Part shown: positions 8,772-16,637 of the stretch, one piece after another
Layout of the letters: every line of letters begins with the position of its first letter
How positions within the stretch are numbered: position 1 is the stretch's first letter
Source: JAHRAW01 sp965243285
GTDB lineage: Bacteria > Pseudomonadota > Gammaproteobacteria > Arenicellales > Poriferihabitantaceae
NCBI GenBank assembly: GCA_965243285.1
Contig: OZ251537.1
Coordinates: 2,666,001 to 2,730,000 of the forward strand
DNA: 64,000 bases
Reading direction: 5' to 3'
Translations under genes and position numbers: made by a program
Notes under the pieces: generated by a model
Told to the model about the DNA's origin: nothing
Seen by the model: the letters and a program-made list of their open reading frames with translations, nothing else
The model's database searches: none

Positions 8772-8966
8772 GATCGATCTCCTGTGAAATGTTGTGAATG
8801 GGCAAGCCATCTTAGCCGACCCCGACTGCGCATTTTAGCAACCCAGGCGCGCCCTATGCGACTGCATCGGCCACGCCATGCGCGAGGCGACATTGTACCC
8901 CAAATTTGCCGCTGGCCAGGCCGCGGCCGCGACGCTGATTTCGGGCTGTCATCAAGCGAGCATCCA

Positions 8967-9575
8967 CTAAACCGTCGCCTCGATGAGCCGAAAAGTTAAA
9001 TTGATGCGCGCCCGCACCGCTTGCTTGGTGCGCGGCACGGCGTGTCGCCAGTGACGCTGGGTATCGCCTTTCATCACCAGCAGCGCGCCGTGGCGCAACA
9101 TAATGTTCACCGGCGCGAGGTCTGTTCGCCGTTTGTGGCGCATCGAAAAATTGCGCGCCGCGCCTAAGCTTAGCGAGGCGATGGCGGCGCCCGGCGCCAG
9201 CTCGGCTTCGTTATCGGCGTGCCAGCCCATGGCATCATCGCCGTCGCGATACATGTTAATGAGCACGCTGTTGAAACGCGCCCCAGTGTAATCGCAGACC
9301 ATGTCGCGCGCCTCGCGCAACGCCGGAAACCACGGCAACGGCTGATTCACCTGCCCGCCATAGGCATACACCGCATCGGCATCGCCGTGCCACGCCGCCA
9401 AGCGTGGCGAAAGCATGGTTTTGCCGAATATTTTCACCCGCGGCTGGTGCCATATCGCGGCTTGCCGGATACTTTTAAAAAAACGCTCGGCTTGATTTGA
9501 TTCTATGAATGGATCAACCAAGCAACACTCACCGTCCGGCAAAGGGATGATGGTTTCTATGCCAACCACGCTCAT
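8967..9575 (-). CDS. AlkB-like 2-oxoglutarate/Fe(II) dioxygenase
   Basis: The 202-residue protein resembles the ALKBH2/3-like branch that removes alkyl groups from DNA or RNA bases. Iron ligands can be seen as H119 and D121 (WHADN) and H178 (RHAV). The 2-oxoglutarate-binding R-x-N-x-T-x-R motif is at residues 190-196. The substrate-lid region includes FNSVLINMYRDGDDAMGWHAD. Family knowledge gives oxidative demethylation of 1-methyladenine and 3-methylcytosine; no ada gene is adjacent. The AT-rich 140-base gap upstream (9576-9716) holds nothing else recognisable. Confidence 0.9.
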   Translation of the reverse strand: MSVVGIETIIPLPDGECCLVDPFIESNQAERFFKSIRQAAIWHQPRVKIFGKTMLSPRLAAWHGDADAVYAYGGQVNQPLPWFPALREARDMVCDYTGARFNSVLINMYRDGDDAMGWHADNEAELAPGAAIASLSLGAARNFSMRHKRRTDLAPVNIMLRHGALLVMKGDTQRHWRHAVPRTKQAVRARINLTFRLIEATV

Positions 9576-9716
9576 GCGTCATCATTTTTTGTGATTTAAA
9601 AATTTTGAGATTCTGTTGTAATCGCATTCAATATAATATTCAAAATTTAATGCATAAAAAATTTTTTGTGTTTTATTGTTCATCTTATTTTAATAGATGA
9701 TGTCTAATTAAAATAT

Positions 9717-11096
9717 TTAATCAAAAATTTTCCCTGGATTGAAAATGTTATCCGGATCTAAGGCTTTTTTGATCATCCGCATCGGCGTCAGCGCCGCACC
9801 ATGCTCGTGTTTCAAAAATTCGATCTTGCCGTAGCCGATGCCGTGTTCGCCGGTGCAAGTGCCCTCCATATCCAACGCCCGCATCACCATGCGCTCATGC
9901 AAGGCTTGCGCGCGCGCCACTTCATCCGCATCATCATGGTCTACTAACAACAACAAGTGAAAATTGCCATCGCCAACATGCCCTACCAAGGGCGCCAGCA
10001 GTTTGAACTCTTCGATATCGCGACCGGTTTGTGCGATGCACTCGGCCAGTTTCGATATCGGCACGCACACATCCGTCGCCCATATTTGCCCACGCGGGTG
10101 CAACAATTTTCCGGCGTAGGCGACATCATGACGGGCGCGCCACATGCGGCGGCGCTGCTCGGTGTTCTTGCTCCATTCAAACTCGCTACCGCCGTTTTCC
10201 GCCGCCAGTTGCTGGGTGGTTTTAGCCTGCTCGGCAACGCCGCCATCGCTGCCGTGAAATTCCAAAAACAAGGTCGGCGCTTCGCTAAAACTGGTCTTCG
10301 AATACAGATTCACGCTCTTCAAAGTCAGCGCGTCCAATAACTCCAGGCGCGCCACCGGCACGCCGTATTGCAGCATTTGAATCACCGTGTCCACCGCCCC
10401 TTTGATGCTATCGAAAACACACACCGCAGCGGCAATCGCCTCGGGCACCGGATACAACCGCAATGTCAATTCGGTGAACACCGCCAAACTGCCTTCGGAG
10501 CCGACCAGCAAGCGCGTCAGGTCGTATCCGGCGGCCGATTTTCGCGCCCGCCGCGCGCTGCGGATGAGCGCGCCATCGGCCAGCACGGCCTCGATGTTGA
10601 TGACATTTTCGCGCATGGCGCCGTATCGCACCGTGGTGGTGCCGGAGGCGCGGGTCGCCGCCATGCCGCCGAGGGATGCATCAGCGCCAGGGTCCACCGG
10701 AAAAAACAAACCACTGTCTTTGAGATGCTGGTCAAGTTGCCGCCGCGTCACCCCGGGTTGTACCGCAACATCGAAATCCTCGCTATTGACGGCGAGGATT
10801 TGATTCATCTCCGCGCTGTCGATACAAATGCCGCCAGCGAGCGCGGCGATGTTGCCCTCCAACGAGGTGCCGGCGCCGCGCGGAATAATCGGCGCCGCAT
10901 GCGCCGCGCAAACCTGCACGATTTGCTGCACTTCAAACTTATCCCGCGGCTTGATGACCGCATCCGGCGGGTGAGACCGATGAAAGGATTCATCGCGCCC
11001 ATGGGATACGCAAACCGCGGCCGAAGTCAGCAGCCGCGCGCCGAATAAATCGCGCAGCGCCGCCACCGCCCGGCTGCAATCGCGGCGCGCCATCAT
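9717..11096 (-). CDS. FAD-linked oxidase, D-lactate dehydrogenase (cytochrome)/GlcD type
   Basis: The protein is about 459 residues. The N-terminal PCMH-type FAD domain shows IIPRGAGTSLEGNIAALAGG and VDPGADASLGGMAATRASGTTTVRYG. The C-terminal cap and substrate domain ends with the GEHGIGYGKIEFLKHEHG motif and the DPDNIFNPGKIF tail typical of the DLD/GlcD/Dld2 group. It oxidises a 2-hydroxy acid such as D-lactate or glycolate and passes electrons to the respiratory chain; the substrate is not decided. The ATG at 11096 overlaps the TGA of the glutaredoxin-like gene (ATGA), so the pair is translationally coupled. A GTG at 11102 is also in frame. Confidence 0.87.
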   Translation of the reverse strand: MMARRDCSRAVAALRDLFGARLLTSAAVCVSHGRDESFHRSHPPDAVIKPRDKFEVQQIVQVCAAHAAPIIPRGAGTSLEGNIAALAGGICIDSAEMNQILAVNSEDFDVAVQPGVTRRQLDQHLKDSGLFFPVDPGADASLGGMAATRASGTTTVRYGAMRENVINIEAVLADGALIRSARRARKSAAGYDLTRLLVGSEGSLAVFTELTLRLYPVPEAIAAAVCVFDSIKGAVDTVIQMLQYGVPVARLELLDALTLKSVNLYSKTSFSEAPTLFLEFHGSDGGVAEQAKTTQQLAAENGGSEFEWSKNTEQRRRMWRARHDVAYAGKLLHPRGQIWATDVCVPISKLAECIAQTGRDIEEFKLLAPLVGHVGDGNFHLLLLVDHDDADEVARAQALHERMVMRALDMEGTCTGEHGIGYGKIEFLKHEHGAALTPMRMIKKALDPDNIFNPGKIFD

Positions 11097-11362
11097 TTGC
11101 ACGACAGCGCGGCGCGCAGTTCATCCTTATCGAGAAAATAATGGCAAACCTCCCGCCGCCGCACCACCAGCGTCGGCACATACTCCCAATAGCGCCGCCA
11201 CCACCGCGCATCGGCCTCGATATCCCGCGCCACCACTTCGAAGTCAAGCCCACCGCCCATCTCCCGCCGAAATTCATCCAACCCCCGCGCCATATCATCA
11301 CAAAGATGACAACCGCTCTTGCGGTAGAAATAAACGATGATTTTTTTAGCAGCGGCGTTCAT
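11093..11362 (-). CDS. Glutaredoxin-like (DUF836-type) thiol protein
   Basis: The 89-residue protein has a thioredoxin-fold N-terminus, IIVYFYRKSGCHLCDDM, with a redox CxxC at C18-C21. A cis-proline-type YVPTLVV segment follows, and a short C-terminal helix closes the domain. It is shorter than canonical Grx and fits the small glutaredoxin-like proteins found widely in gammaproteobacteria. It is coupled by ATGA to the FAD dehydrogenase gene. A 17-bp palindrome lies upstream in the likely promoter region. Confidence 0.8.
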   Translation of the reverse strand: MNAAAKKIIVYFYRKSGCHLCDDMARGLDEFRREMGGGLDFEVVARDIEADARWWRRYWEYVPTLVVRRREVCHYFLDKDELRAALSCK

Positions 11363-11407
11363 GGCATGGATTTATGGTTGCGGACACTCGCTTATCTTCC
11401 GTAACCG

Positions 11408-11424
11408 AACATATTTAATATGTT
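11408..11424. promoter_or_regulatory. 17-bp AT-rich palindrome upstream of the glutaredoxin/FAD-oxidase pair
   Basis: AACATATT-T-AATATGTT is a perfect dyad with a one-base centre, located 45 bases before the glutaredoxin-like start in the gap next to an R-M locus. The shape and size fit a dimeric repressor operator. Which regulator binds is unknown. Confidence 0.4.
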
Positions 11425-11471
11425 TATAGTGCGTGGCGGATTTGGCCTAGTTATCTAGAACAGTCCCTTGA

Positions 11472-12299
11472 TTAATTAGGCATGTGCAATGCTAAATTTT
11501 CTTGCGTATACCCTAATTTTTTTTGCACAAAATCTAACTTGTGTTTGATTTGGACATTTCCTTTATCTTTCAAGCGTTCGCAAATCATTTTGTAATAATC
11601 CGCATGCAATTCACAACTAATAAAATTTCTTTTGAGGTCTCTGCACAACACCAATTCCGATCCACTGCCTCCAAAAAGAACAAATACATTTTCATTTTCT
11701 AATGTGCACGACTTAATTAACATCTCAACCAAGCCGAGTGGGATTTGGCAGGCATGAAAAGTCTTGTCTTTGCTGACATTTTTCACCAAATCAAAATAAA
11801 ACCAACTGTACGGCATTCTGCCGATATGACCTTCGGCAATGCGTTGTTTTATCCGCCTGTCGTTTAAATTTTGATACGGCAATGCAACTTGATCTTTATA
11901 GAATGCGTTGTGTTTAGATTTTGTTGCATGCAAAATAGAGCGATGCGCGGTAGTAAATCGGCTTTTAGAATGCCCAACATTTGTGTTATATACCCAAGCG
12001 TAATCTTGCACAGTGTGGGCGTTTTCATCCAAAAAATTCACCCGCAAATAAGCGTTTTGCTTCGGGTAATTCATCATAAACAAATTACCTGACGGTTTTA
12101 ACACTCGCATGCTTTGTTTGGTAAGATCAACATACCAATCAATATATTTTTTCCATTGTTGAGTGTATTTATGTCCGGAATAATTTATCCCTACATTGTA
12201 GTCAGGGTCTCCATATACCATTTCTAAAGAGTTGTCGGGTAGTTCTTTTAGAACATCAATGACATCTCGGTTAAAAACTTGATTTCGAAAATTTTCCAT
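11472..12299 (-). CDS. Type II DNA adenine/cytosine-N4 methyltransferase
   Basis: A 275-residue amino-methyltransferase of the beta arrangement: catalytic motif IV first (DPDY at 31-34, instead of the usual DPPY/DPPF), S-adenosylmethionine motif I late (FGGSGSE at 209-215). The target-recognition region lies between them. It starts four bases after the stop of the upstream restriction-enzyme gene, forming a two-gene R-M operon (nuclease first). Base composition is clearly more AT-rich than the flanking core genes, which suggests horizontal acquisition. The Pro-to-Asp change in motif IV is unusual, although (D/N/S)PP(Y/F/W) variants exist. Confidence 0.87.
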   Translation of the reverse strand: MENFRNQVFNRDVIDVLKELPDNSLEMVYGDPDYNVGINYSGHKYTQQWKKYIDWYVDLTKQSMRVLKPSGNLFMMNYPKQNAYLRVNFLDENAHTVQDYAWVYNTNVGHSKSRFTTAHRSILHATKSKHNAFYKDQVALPYQNLNDRRIKQRIAEGHIGRMPYSWFYFDLVKNVSKDKTFHACQIPLGLVEMLIKSCTLENENVFVLFGGSGSELVLCRDLKRNFISCELHADYYKMICERLKDKGNVQIKHKLDFVQKKLGYTQENLALHMPN

Positions 12300-12303
12300 T
12301 TTT

Positions 12304-13107
12304 TTATTCCGAAATTAATTTATAGGATCGGGATTTAATCAAACGGATTGAGTCCATTTGCCATGGGTCATTAAATGTATAAATCCACAATTTTAATATG
12401 TCATATTCTTCTTCTGAATCTCTCACGACATAAACCCCAAAGATATTTTTTACTTTGCCATGTAATTCTTGGTGGTTTTTTTCGATATTTATGTAGTACA
12501 AAAATGGATGATACAGTTGATAGATGGAAAAATTATCAGGCATTCCATTTTTTGCTTCGAATACAAAAATGTTTCCATCAAGTTCAATTGTCAAATCAAC
12601 TTCTAGCTGGATTTTGTTCGCGCAAATTTCCACATCTCCAATTTTGTACTGAAAAGAAGTTTTAGTACGATGTGGCAAATAAGTTTTTGCTTGTTTGGAA
12701 ATTGAATCATCGGACGCATCATCGCCCTCATCGAATAAAAAATGATGCATTATCCGTTGGTTGTTGGCTACGGACAGAATGTTGCTTTCGCTGGTATTGA
12801 ACTGATTTAACAAACTCTTTTTGTAAACCCAATCTTGAGCATCAATAATAGGTTCGAAATCATGGAAAACCTTATCAATTCCTTTGATAAAGCGATGCAT
12901 GCCGCCACCCAGATGAACGATTGCCATATCATCCGCGATGAGCGAAGGCGGCAATTTCTGTTTGTTGTCAAATTTAGTTGCATCAAATGGATTGCCAAAA
13001 TCAATTTTTCGAGAGATGTCTTTTACCAAATCGTTATGAAATTCAGGGCGTGATTCCACCCTACAAATTTGGTATATCTTTTCAATCACCTGATGTTTTT
13101 TGTTCAT
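12304..13107 (-). CDS. Type II restriction endonuclease (PD-(D/E)XK)
   Basis: The start at 13107 (MNKKHQ) follows GGGGGT; the frame is open to a TTG at 13119. The 267-residue protein carries a PD-(D/E)XK core: D175 (numbered from the TTG) in QLEVDLTIEL, then E188-A-K190 in DGNIFVFEAK, 13 residues on, followed by a helix NFSIYQLYHPFLYYI. The rest is not recognised. The direct partnership with the adjacent methyltransferase supports the assignment. The recognition site cannot be deduced. AT-rich like its partner. Confidence 0.8.
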   Translation of the reverse strand: MNKKHQVIEKIYQICRVESRPEFHNDLVKDISRKIDFGNPFDATKFDNKQKLPPSLIADDMAIVHLGGGMHRFIKGIDKVFHDFEPIIDAQDWVYKKSLLNQFNTSESNILSVANNQRIMHHFLFDEGDDASDDSISKQAKTYLPHRTKTSFQYKIGDVEICANKIQLEVDLTIELDGNIFVFEAKNGMPDNFSIYQLYHPFLYYINIEKNHQELHGKVKNIFGVYVVRDSEEEYDILKLWIYTFNDPWQMDSIRLIKSRSYKLISE

Positions 13108-13250
13108 GACTACCCCCAAGTTCTAATTTAGAAAAAATTTCAGGAATCTGTCGAAGTGCGTGCAATATACCAAAAAATTTAACGAGTTGCTTGCGTCATG
13201 AACAATGAGGGTTATGACAATTCACGCCCGCCCAATGCCGTCTATCATTC

Positions 13251-15395
13251 CTATTCCGCCTCGCCGCCGGCCATTTTTATGAAAGTGGCTTCGTCCACTA
13301 GATGGATGGATAGTTGCTCGGCTTTGTCGGCTTTGGAGCCGGGGTTTTCGCCGGCGATGACATAGTCGGTTTTGCTCGATACGCTGGCGGCGACTACGGC
13401 GCCTAAGGATTGCAACAGGTGCTTGGCGTCGCGGCGTGGCATGGATAAGGCGCCGGTCAGCACCACGGTTTTGCCGTGGAAAATTGAATCGGCGGGTGCC
13501 GCCGGGGCTTGTGGCGATGGCCAGTGGACGCCGGCTTTTATGAGTTTGTCGACCACCTGAATGTTGTGCGCTTGCGCGAAAAAAACCTCGATGCCGTGCG
13601 CCACTATCGGGCCGATGTCGGGAATCAGCTGCAAGGCTGACGCGTCCGCCGACTTCAACGCCTCCAGGCTCCGCAGGTTGGTGGCCAAGGCTTCCGCGGT
13701 CGCCTCGCCCACTTGCGGAATGCCGAGGGCGTATAAAAATCGCGCCAAGGTGGTGCGCTTGCTATGGTCGATGGCGGTGCGCAAGTTGGCGGCGGATTTT
13801 TTCGCCATTCTGCTCAACCCCTCGAGGCGCGACGCCGACAGCGCGTACAGGTCGGCGACATTATCGATCAGCCCCTCGTCTACCAATTGCGCAACTAATT
13901 TATCGCCTAATCCTTCGATGTCCATGGCGGCGCGGCTGGCGAAATGTTTGATGTTTTCCTTGCGCTGGGCGTCGCAATACAGCCCGCCGCTGCAGCGCGC
14001 GATAACGCCGTCTCCCAAAGCGGCGATGCGGGAACCGCATACCGGGCAATGGCGCGGAAACTTAAAGCGGCGCGCCCCGCGGCGGCGTTTGGCGGCGACC
14101 ACGGCCACCACTTCGGGAATAACATCGCCGGCGCGGCGCACTATCACATGGTCGCCGACGCGTACATCCAGACGCTCGATTTCATCGGCATTATGCAAGG
14201 TGGCGTTGGATACCGTGGCGCCGCCGACAAACACCGGCTTCAACCGCGCCACCGGGGTGATGGCGCCGGTGCGCCCCACTTGAATTTCGATTTTTTCGAC
14301 CACCGTCATCTCTTCTTGAGCCGGGAATTTATGCGCTAACGCCCAGCGCGGCGCCCGCGCGGTATGGCCTAAGGTCGCTTGCCAATCGGTGCGCGAAATT
14401 TTGTACACCACGCCGTCGATATCGAAGGGCAATTGGGCGCGCTGCGCGAGGATTTCGGCGTAAAAGTTCAGGCAACCGTCGACTCCCGATACCCGCTGCG
14501 CGTGGCTTGAGACCGGCAACCCCAACGCGCTGATCCAGGCCAAGATTTCCCAGTGCGTGGGCGGCGGCGCGGCCCCGACTACTTCGCCGAGGGCGTAGCA
14601 ACACAAACTCAGCCGGCGTGAAGCGGTGACCGCCGGGTCTAGTTGACGCAAGCTGCCGGCGGCGGCGTTGCGTGGGTTTACGAAGGTTTTTTCGCCGCGT
14701 TGGCGTTGGCGCTCATTCAAAGCCGCGAAATCATCCTTATCCATGAAAACTTCGCCGCGCACCTCCAGCACGGCGGGTGGCGGTACGCCATTTAGGCTCT
14801 TCAAGCGCGTCGCGCCGGCCAGCACGCAGCGCATGTTTTGGGTGATATTTTCGCCGCTTTTGCCGTCGCCGCGCGTCGCCGCTTGCGTCAGCCAGCCGTT
14901 TTCGAATCGCAGACTGACCGCCAGGCCGTCTAATTTCACCTCGGCGACATAGTCGATGGCGCTGGCCGCTGGCGCGCCATCAGGCGGCGCCAATCCATCC
15001 ACATAGGCTTGCGCGGCCGGCGCCGCCGACGTCTCGTCTTGCAGCTGCAACGCGGCCCGCGCCCGACGATCAAAACTGACCACTTGCGCGCCCTCGAAAG
15101 CATTCGCCAAGGAGCGCATGGGCGCGCTATGCACCACCTCGGAAAAAGTCTTGGCGATGGCGCCGCCGACCTTTTGCGTCGGGGAATCCGCGCTCGACAG
15201 GCTCGGATACTCGCTCTCGATGGCGGCCAATTTTCGCAGCAATCGATCGTACTCGCGGTCTGGAATTTGCGGGTCGTCGAGGACGAAATAACGATAATCG
15301 TGGTATGCCAATTTTTCCCGCAGCGCTATCGCCGCCGCCATTTTCGCATCCAATTTCCCAGCCTCGGGCGATTGTTTTTGCGCGCGCGTCGCCAT
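13251..15395 (-). CDS. ligA: NAD-dependent DNA ligase
   Basis: LigA joins Okazaki fragments using NAD+. From the ATG at 15395 (19 bases after the zipA stop) the product is 714 residues, slightly longer than E. coli LigA (671). Domains in order: Ia (YHDYRYFVLDDPQIPDREYD), the adenylation domain with the lysine motif EVKLDGLAVS and TRGDGKSGENIT, the OB fold (RRAGDVIPEVV), a Cys4 zinc finger (CPVCGSR ... CSGGLYCDAQ), the HhH region and a C-terminal BRCT domain (HGKTVVLTGALSMPRRDAK). An Ala-rich insertion near residues 130-150 (TSAAPAAQAYVDG) accounts for part of the extra length. Confidence 0.97.
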   Translation of the reverse strand: MATRAQKQSPEAGKLDAKMAAAIALREKLAYHDYRYFVLDDPQIPDREYDRLLRKLAAIESEYPSLSSADSPTQKVGGAIAKTFSEVVHSAPMRSLANAFEGAQVVSFDRRARAALQLQDETSAAPAAQAYVDGLAPPDGAPAASAIDYVAEVKLDGLAVSLRFENGWLTQAATRGDGKSGENITQNMRCVLAGATRLKSLNGVPPPAVLEVRGEVFMDKDDFAALNERQRQRGEKTFVNPRNAAAGSLRQLDPAVTASRRLSLCCYALGEVVGAAPPPTHWEILAWISALGLPVSSHAQRVSGVDGCLNFYAEILAQRAQLPFDIDGVVYKISRTDWQATLGHTARAPRWALAHKFPAQEEMTVVEKIEIQVGRTGAITPVARLKPVFVGGATVSNATLHNADEIERLDVRVGDHVIVRRAGDVIPEVVAVVAAKRRRGARRFKFPRHCPVCGSRIAALGDGVIARCSGGLYCDAQRKENIKHFASRAAMDIEGLGDKLVAQLVDEGLIDNVADLYALSASRLEGLSRMAKKSAANLRTAIDHSKRTTLARFLYALGIPQVGEATAEALATNLRSLEALKSADASALQLIPDIGPIVAHGIEVFFAQAHNIQVVDKLIKAGVHWPSPQAPAAPADSIFHGKTVVLTGALSMPRRDAKHLLQSLGAVVAASVSSKTDYVIAGENPGSKADKAEQLSIHLVDEATFIKMAGGEAE

Positions 15396-15414
15396 GATGT
15401 ATTGCTCGCCGGGT

Positions 15415-16617
15415 TTAGAATATGCGCCGCGCTTCGTCGCTGCCCGCCGCGACTCCAAGCGCCGCCATTTGGGCGACGAGTTTATCGATGGAGGCGCGGG
15501 TGGCGTCGATGTTTTCCTGGGACGCGCTCTCTTTGCCCGGCAGAGCGACTGACCCCTTCACCCGCGAGGCGAAAGCCATGGCGGTGTCCACCATCTCGGT
15601 GAATACCGCGCCCGGCGAGCGAGTGCCGGCCGGCTTGGTGAAAAAAATCAAACCGCGCGTGCTGAACGACGCCATATTGGTGAAATCGAAATGCCCGGTT
15701 TCACTCATGTCAGCCAGGCTGTACAGCGTCACTTTGGTTTTTTTCATCGACTTGAAGCGCGAATAATAGTGCCGATCTTTTTCCAGGCCGACTAGGGGGG
15801 CGCAGCGTTCGATATCCTCGCCGGCGAATTGCCTGCTCTCGCCAGGGCGCACATTGACCACGAACACGGCCGCAAAATGGCGGATGAAATCGGCCAGGGC
15901 GGCGGCTTGGGACACCGCGTTTTCTGTGGGCGTCATGAAGGCGGCTTCGCGACCGGTGCCAGTCGCCAATTTGGCCGCCAACGCGGAAAATCGCGCTAGC
16001 TCGCGCTCGTCGATGGCGCCGCTTCGGTCGGCCAATTGAATGGACAAAACTAAATCGCCAAAGCGCGCATCCTCGGCCTCGCCATCCAGATCACACCATG
16101 TATTGTCGGCTGCTTTGAGGCCGTGAATGCCGCATGGTTTGCTGATGCCAGCGGCGGCTTCGCGATAGATCGCCAGCGCGCTTTCCCGGCCGATGTCGCG
16201 CCCGCCGCTGATTTTAACCCAGTAATCGATCTGACTTAAGCGCTCGAAGCCGCGCACTTCGCGACCGAGAAATTCGGCCGGCATGGCGGCCTCGGCAGGC
16301 CTGCCAGCGGTGGCGACAACCCCCCCCAGCCGCTCGGTCGCTAGGTGGTCAGCATCGGCAATACCTAAGGATGGCGCTCCTCGGCTGCTCTCGCGGCGGG
16401 AATATGAGGGGGAATCGCGCCCGCTCGACGCGTCTAATTTCTCCGAATCCACCGCTCGGCGACGGCGCTCCCACTTGGAAAACCAATAGATGGCGCCCAC
16501 CAAGGCGGCGCCGATGATCGCCAACACGGCTTGTAAATTCAGCGTCACGCCATTCACCACACGCCTTTGGTTTGCTCGATTCGAAGCGTTGAAAACCGCT
16601 CCGGCGCTGCCCGACAT
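15415..16617 (-). CDS. zipA: Cell division protein ZipA homologue
   Basis: The 400-residue protein has a single N-terminal membrane segment (residues about 29-46, AVLAIIGAALVGAIYWF), a charged, low-complexity linker, and a C-terminal domain of about 150 residues whose pattern (FGDLVLSIQLAD ... YSLADMSETGHFDFTNM ... GLIFFTKPAGTRSPGAVFTEMVDTAMAFASRV) matches the FtsZ-binding ZipA domain. The neighbour order smc-zipA-ligA is the gammaproteobacterial one and strengthens the call. ZipA tethers FtsZ to the inner membrane. A GTG at 16620 precedes the ATG chosen. Confidence 0.85.
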   Translation of the reverse strand: MSGSAGAVFNASNRANQRRVVNGVTLNLQAVLAIIGAALVGAIYWFSKWERRRRAVDSEKLDASSGRDSPSYSRRESSRGAPSLGIADADHLATERLGGVVATAGRPAEAAMPAEFLGREVRGFERLSQIDYWVKISGGRDIGRESALAIYREAAAGISKPCGIHGLKAADNTWCDLDGEAEDARFGDLVLSIQLADRSGAIDERELARFSALAAKLATGTGREAAFMTPTENAVSQAAALADFIRHFAAVFVVNVRPGESRQFAGEDIERCAPLVGLEKDRHYYSRFKSMKKTKVTLYSLADMSETGHFDFTNMASFSTRGLIFFTKPAGTRSPGAVFTEMVDTAMAFASRVKGSVALPGKESASQENIDATRASIDKLVAQMAALGVAAGSDEARRIF

Positions 16618-16637
16618 CACTGCGCGCTACGGCTGAC

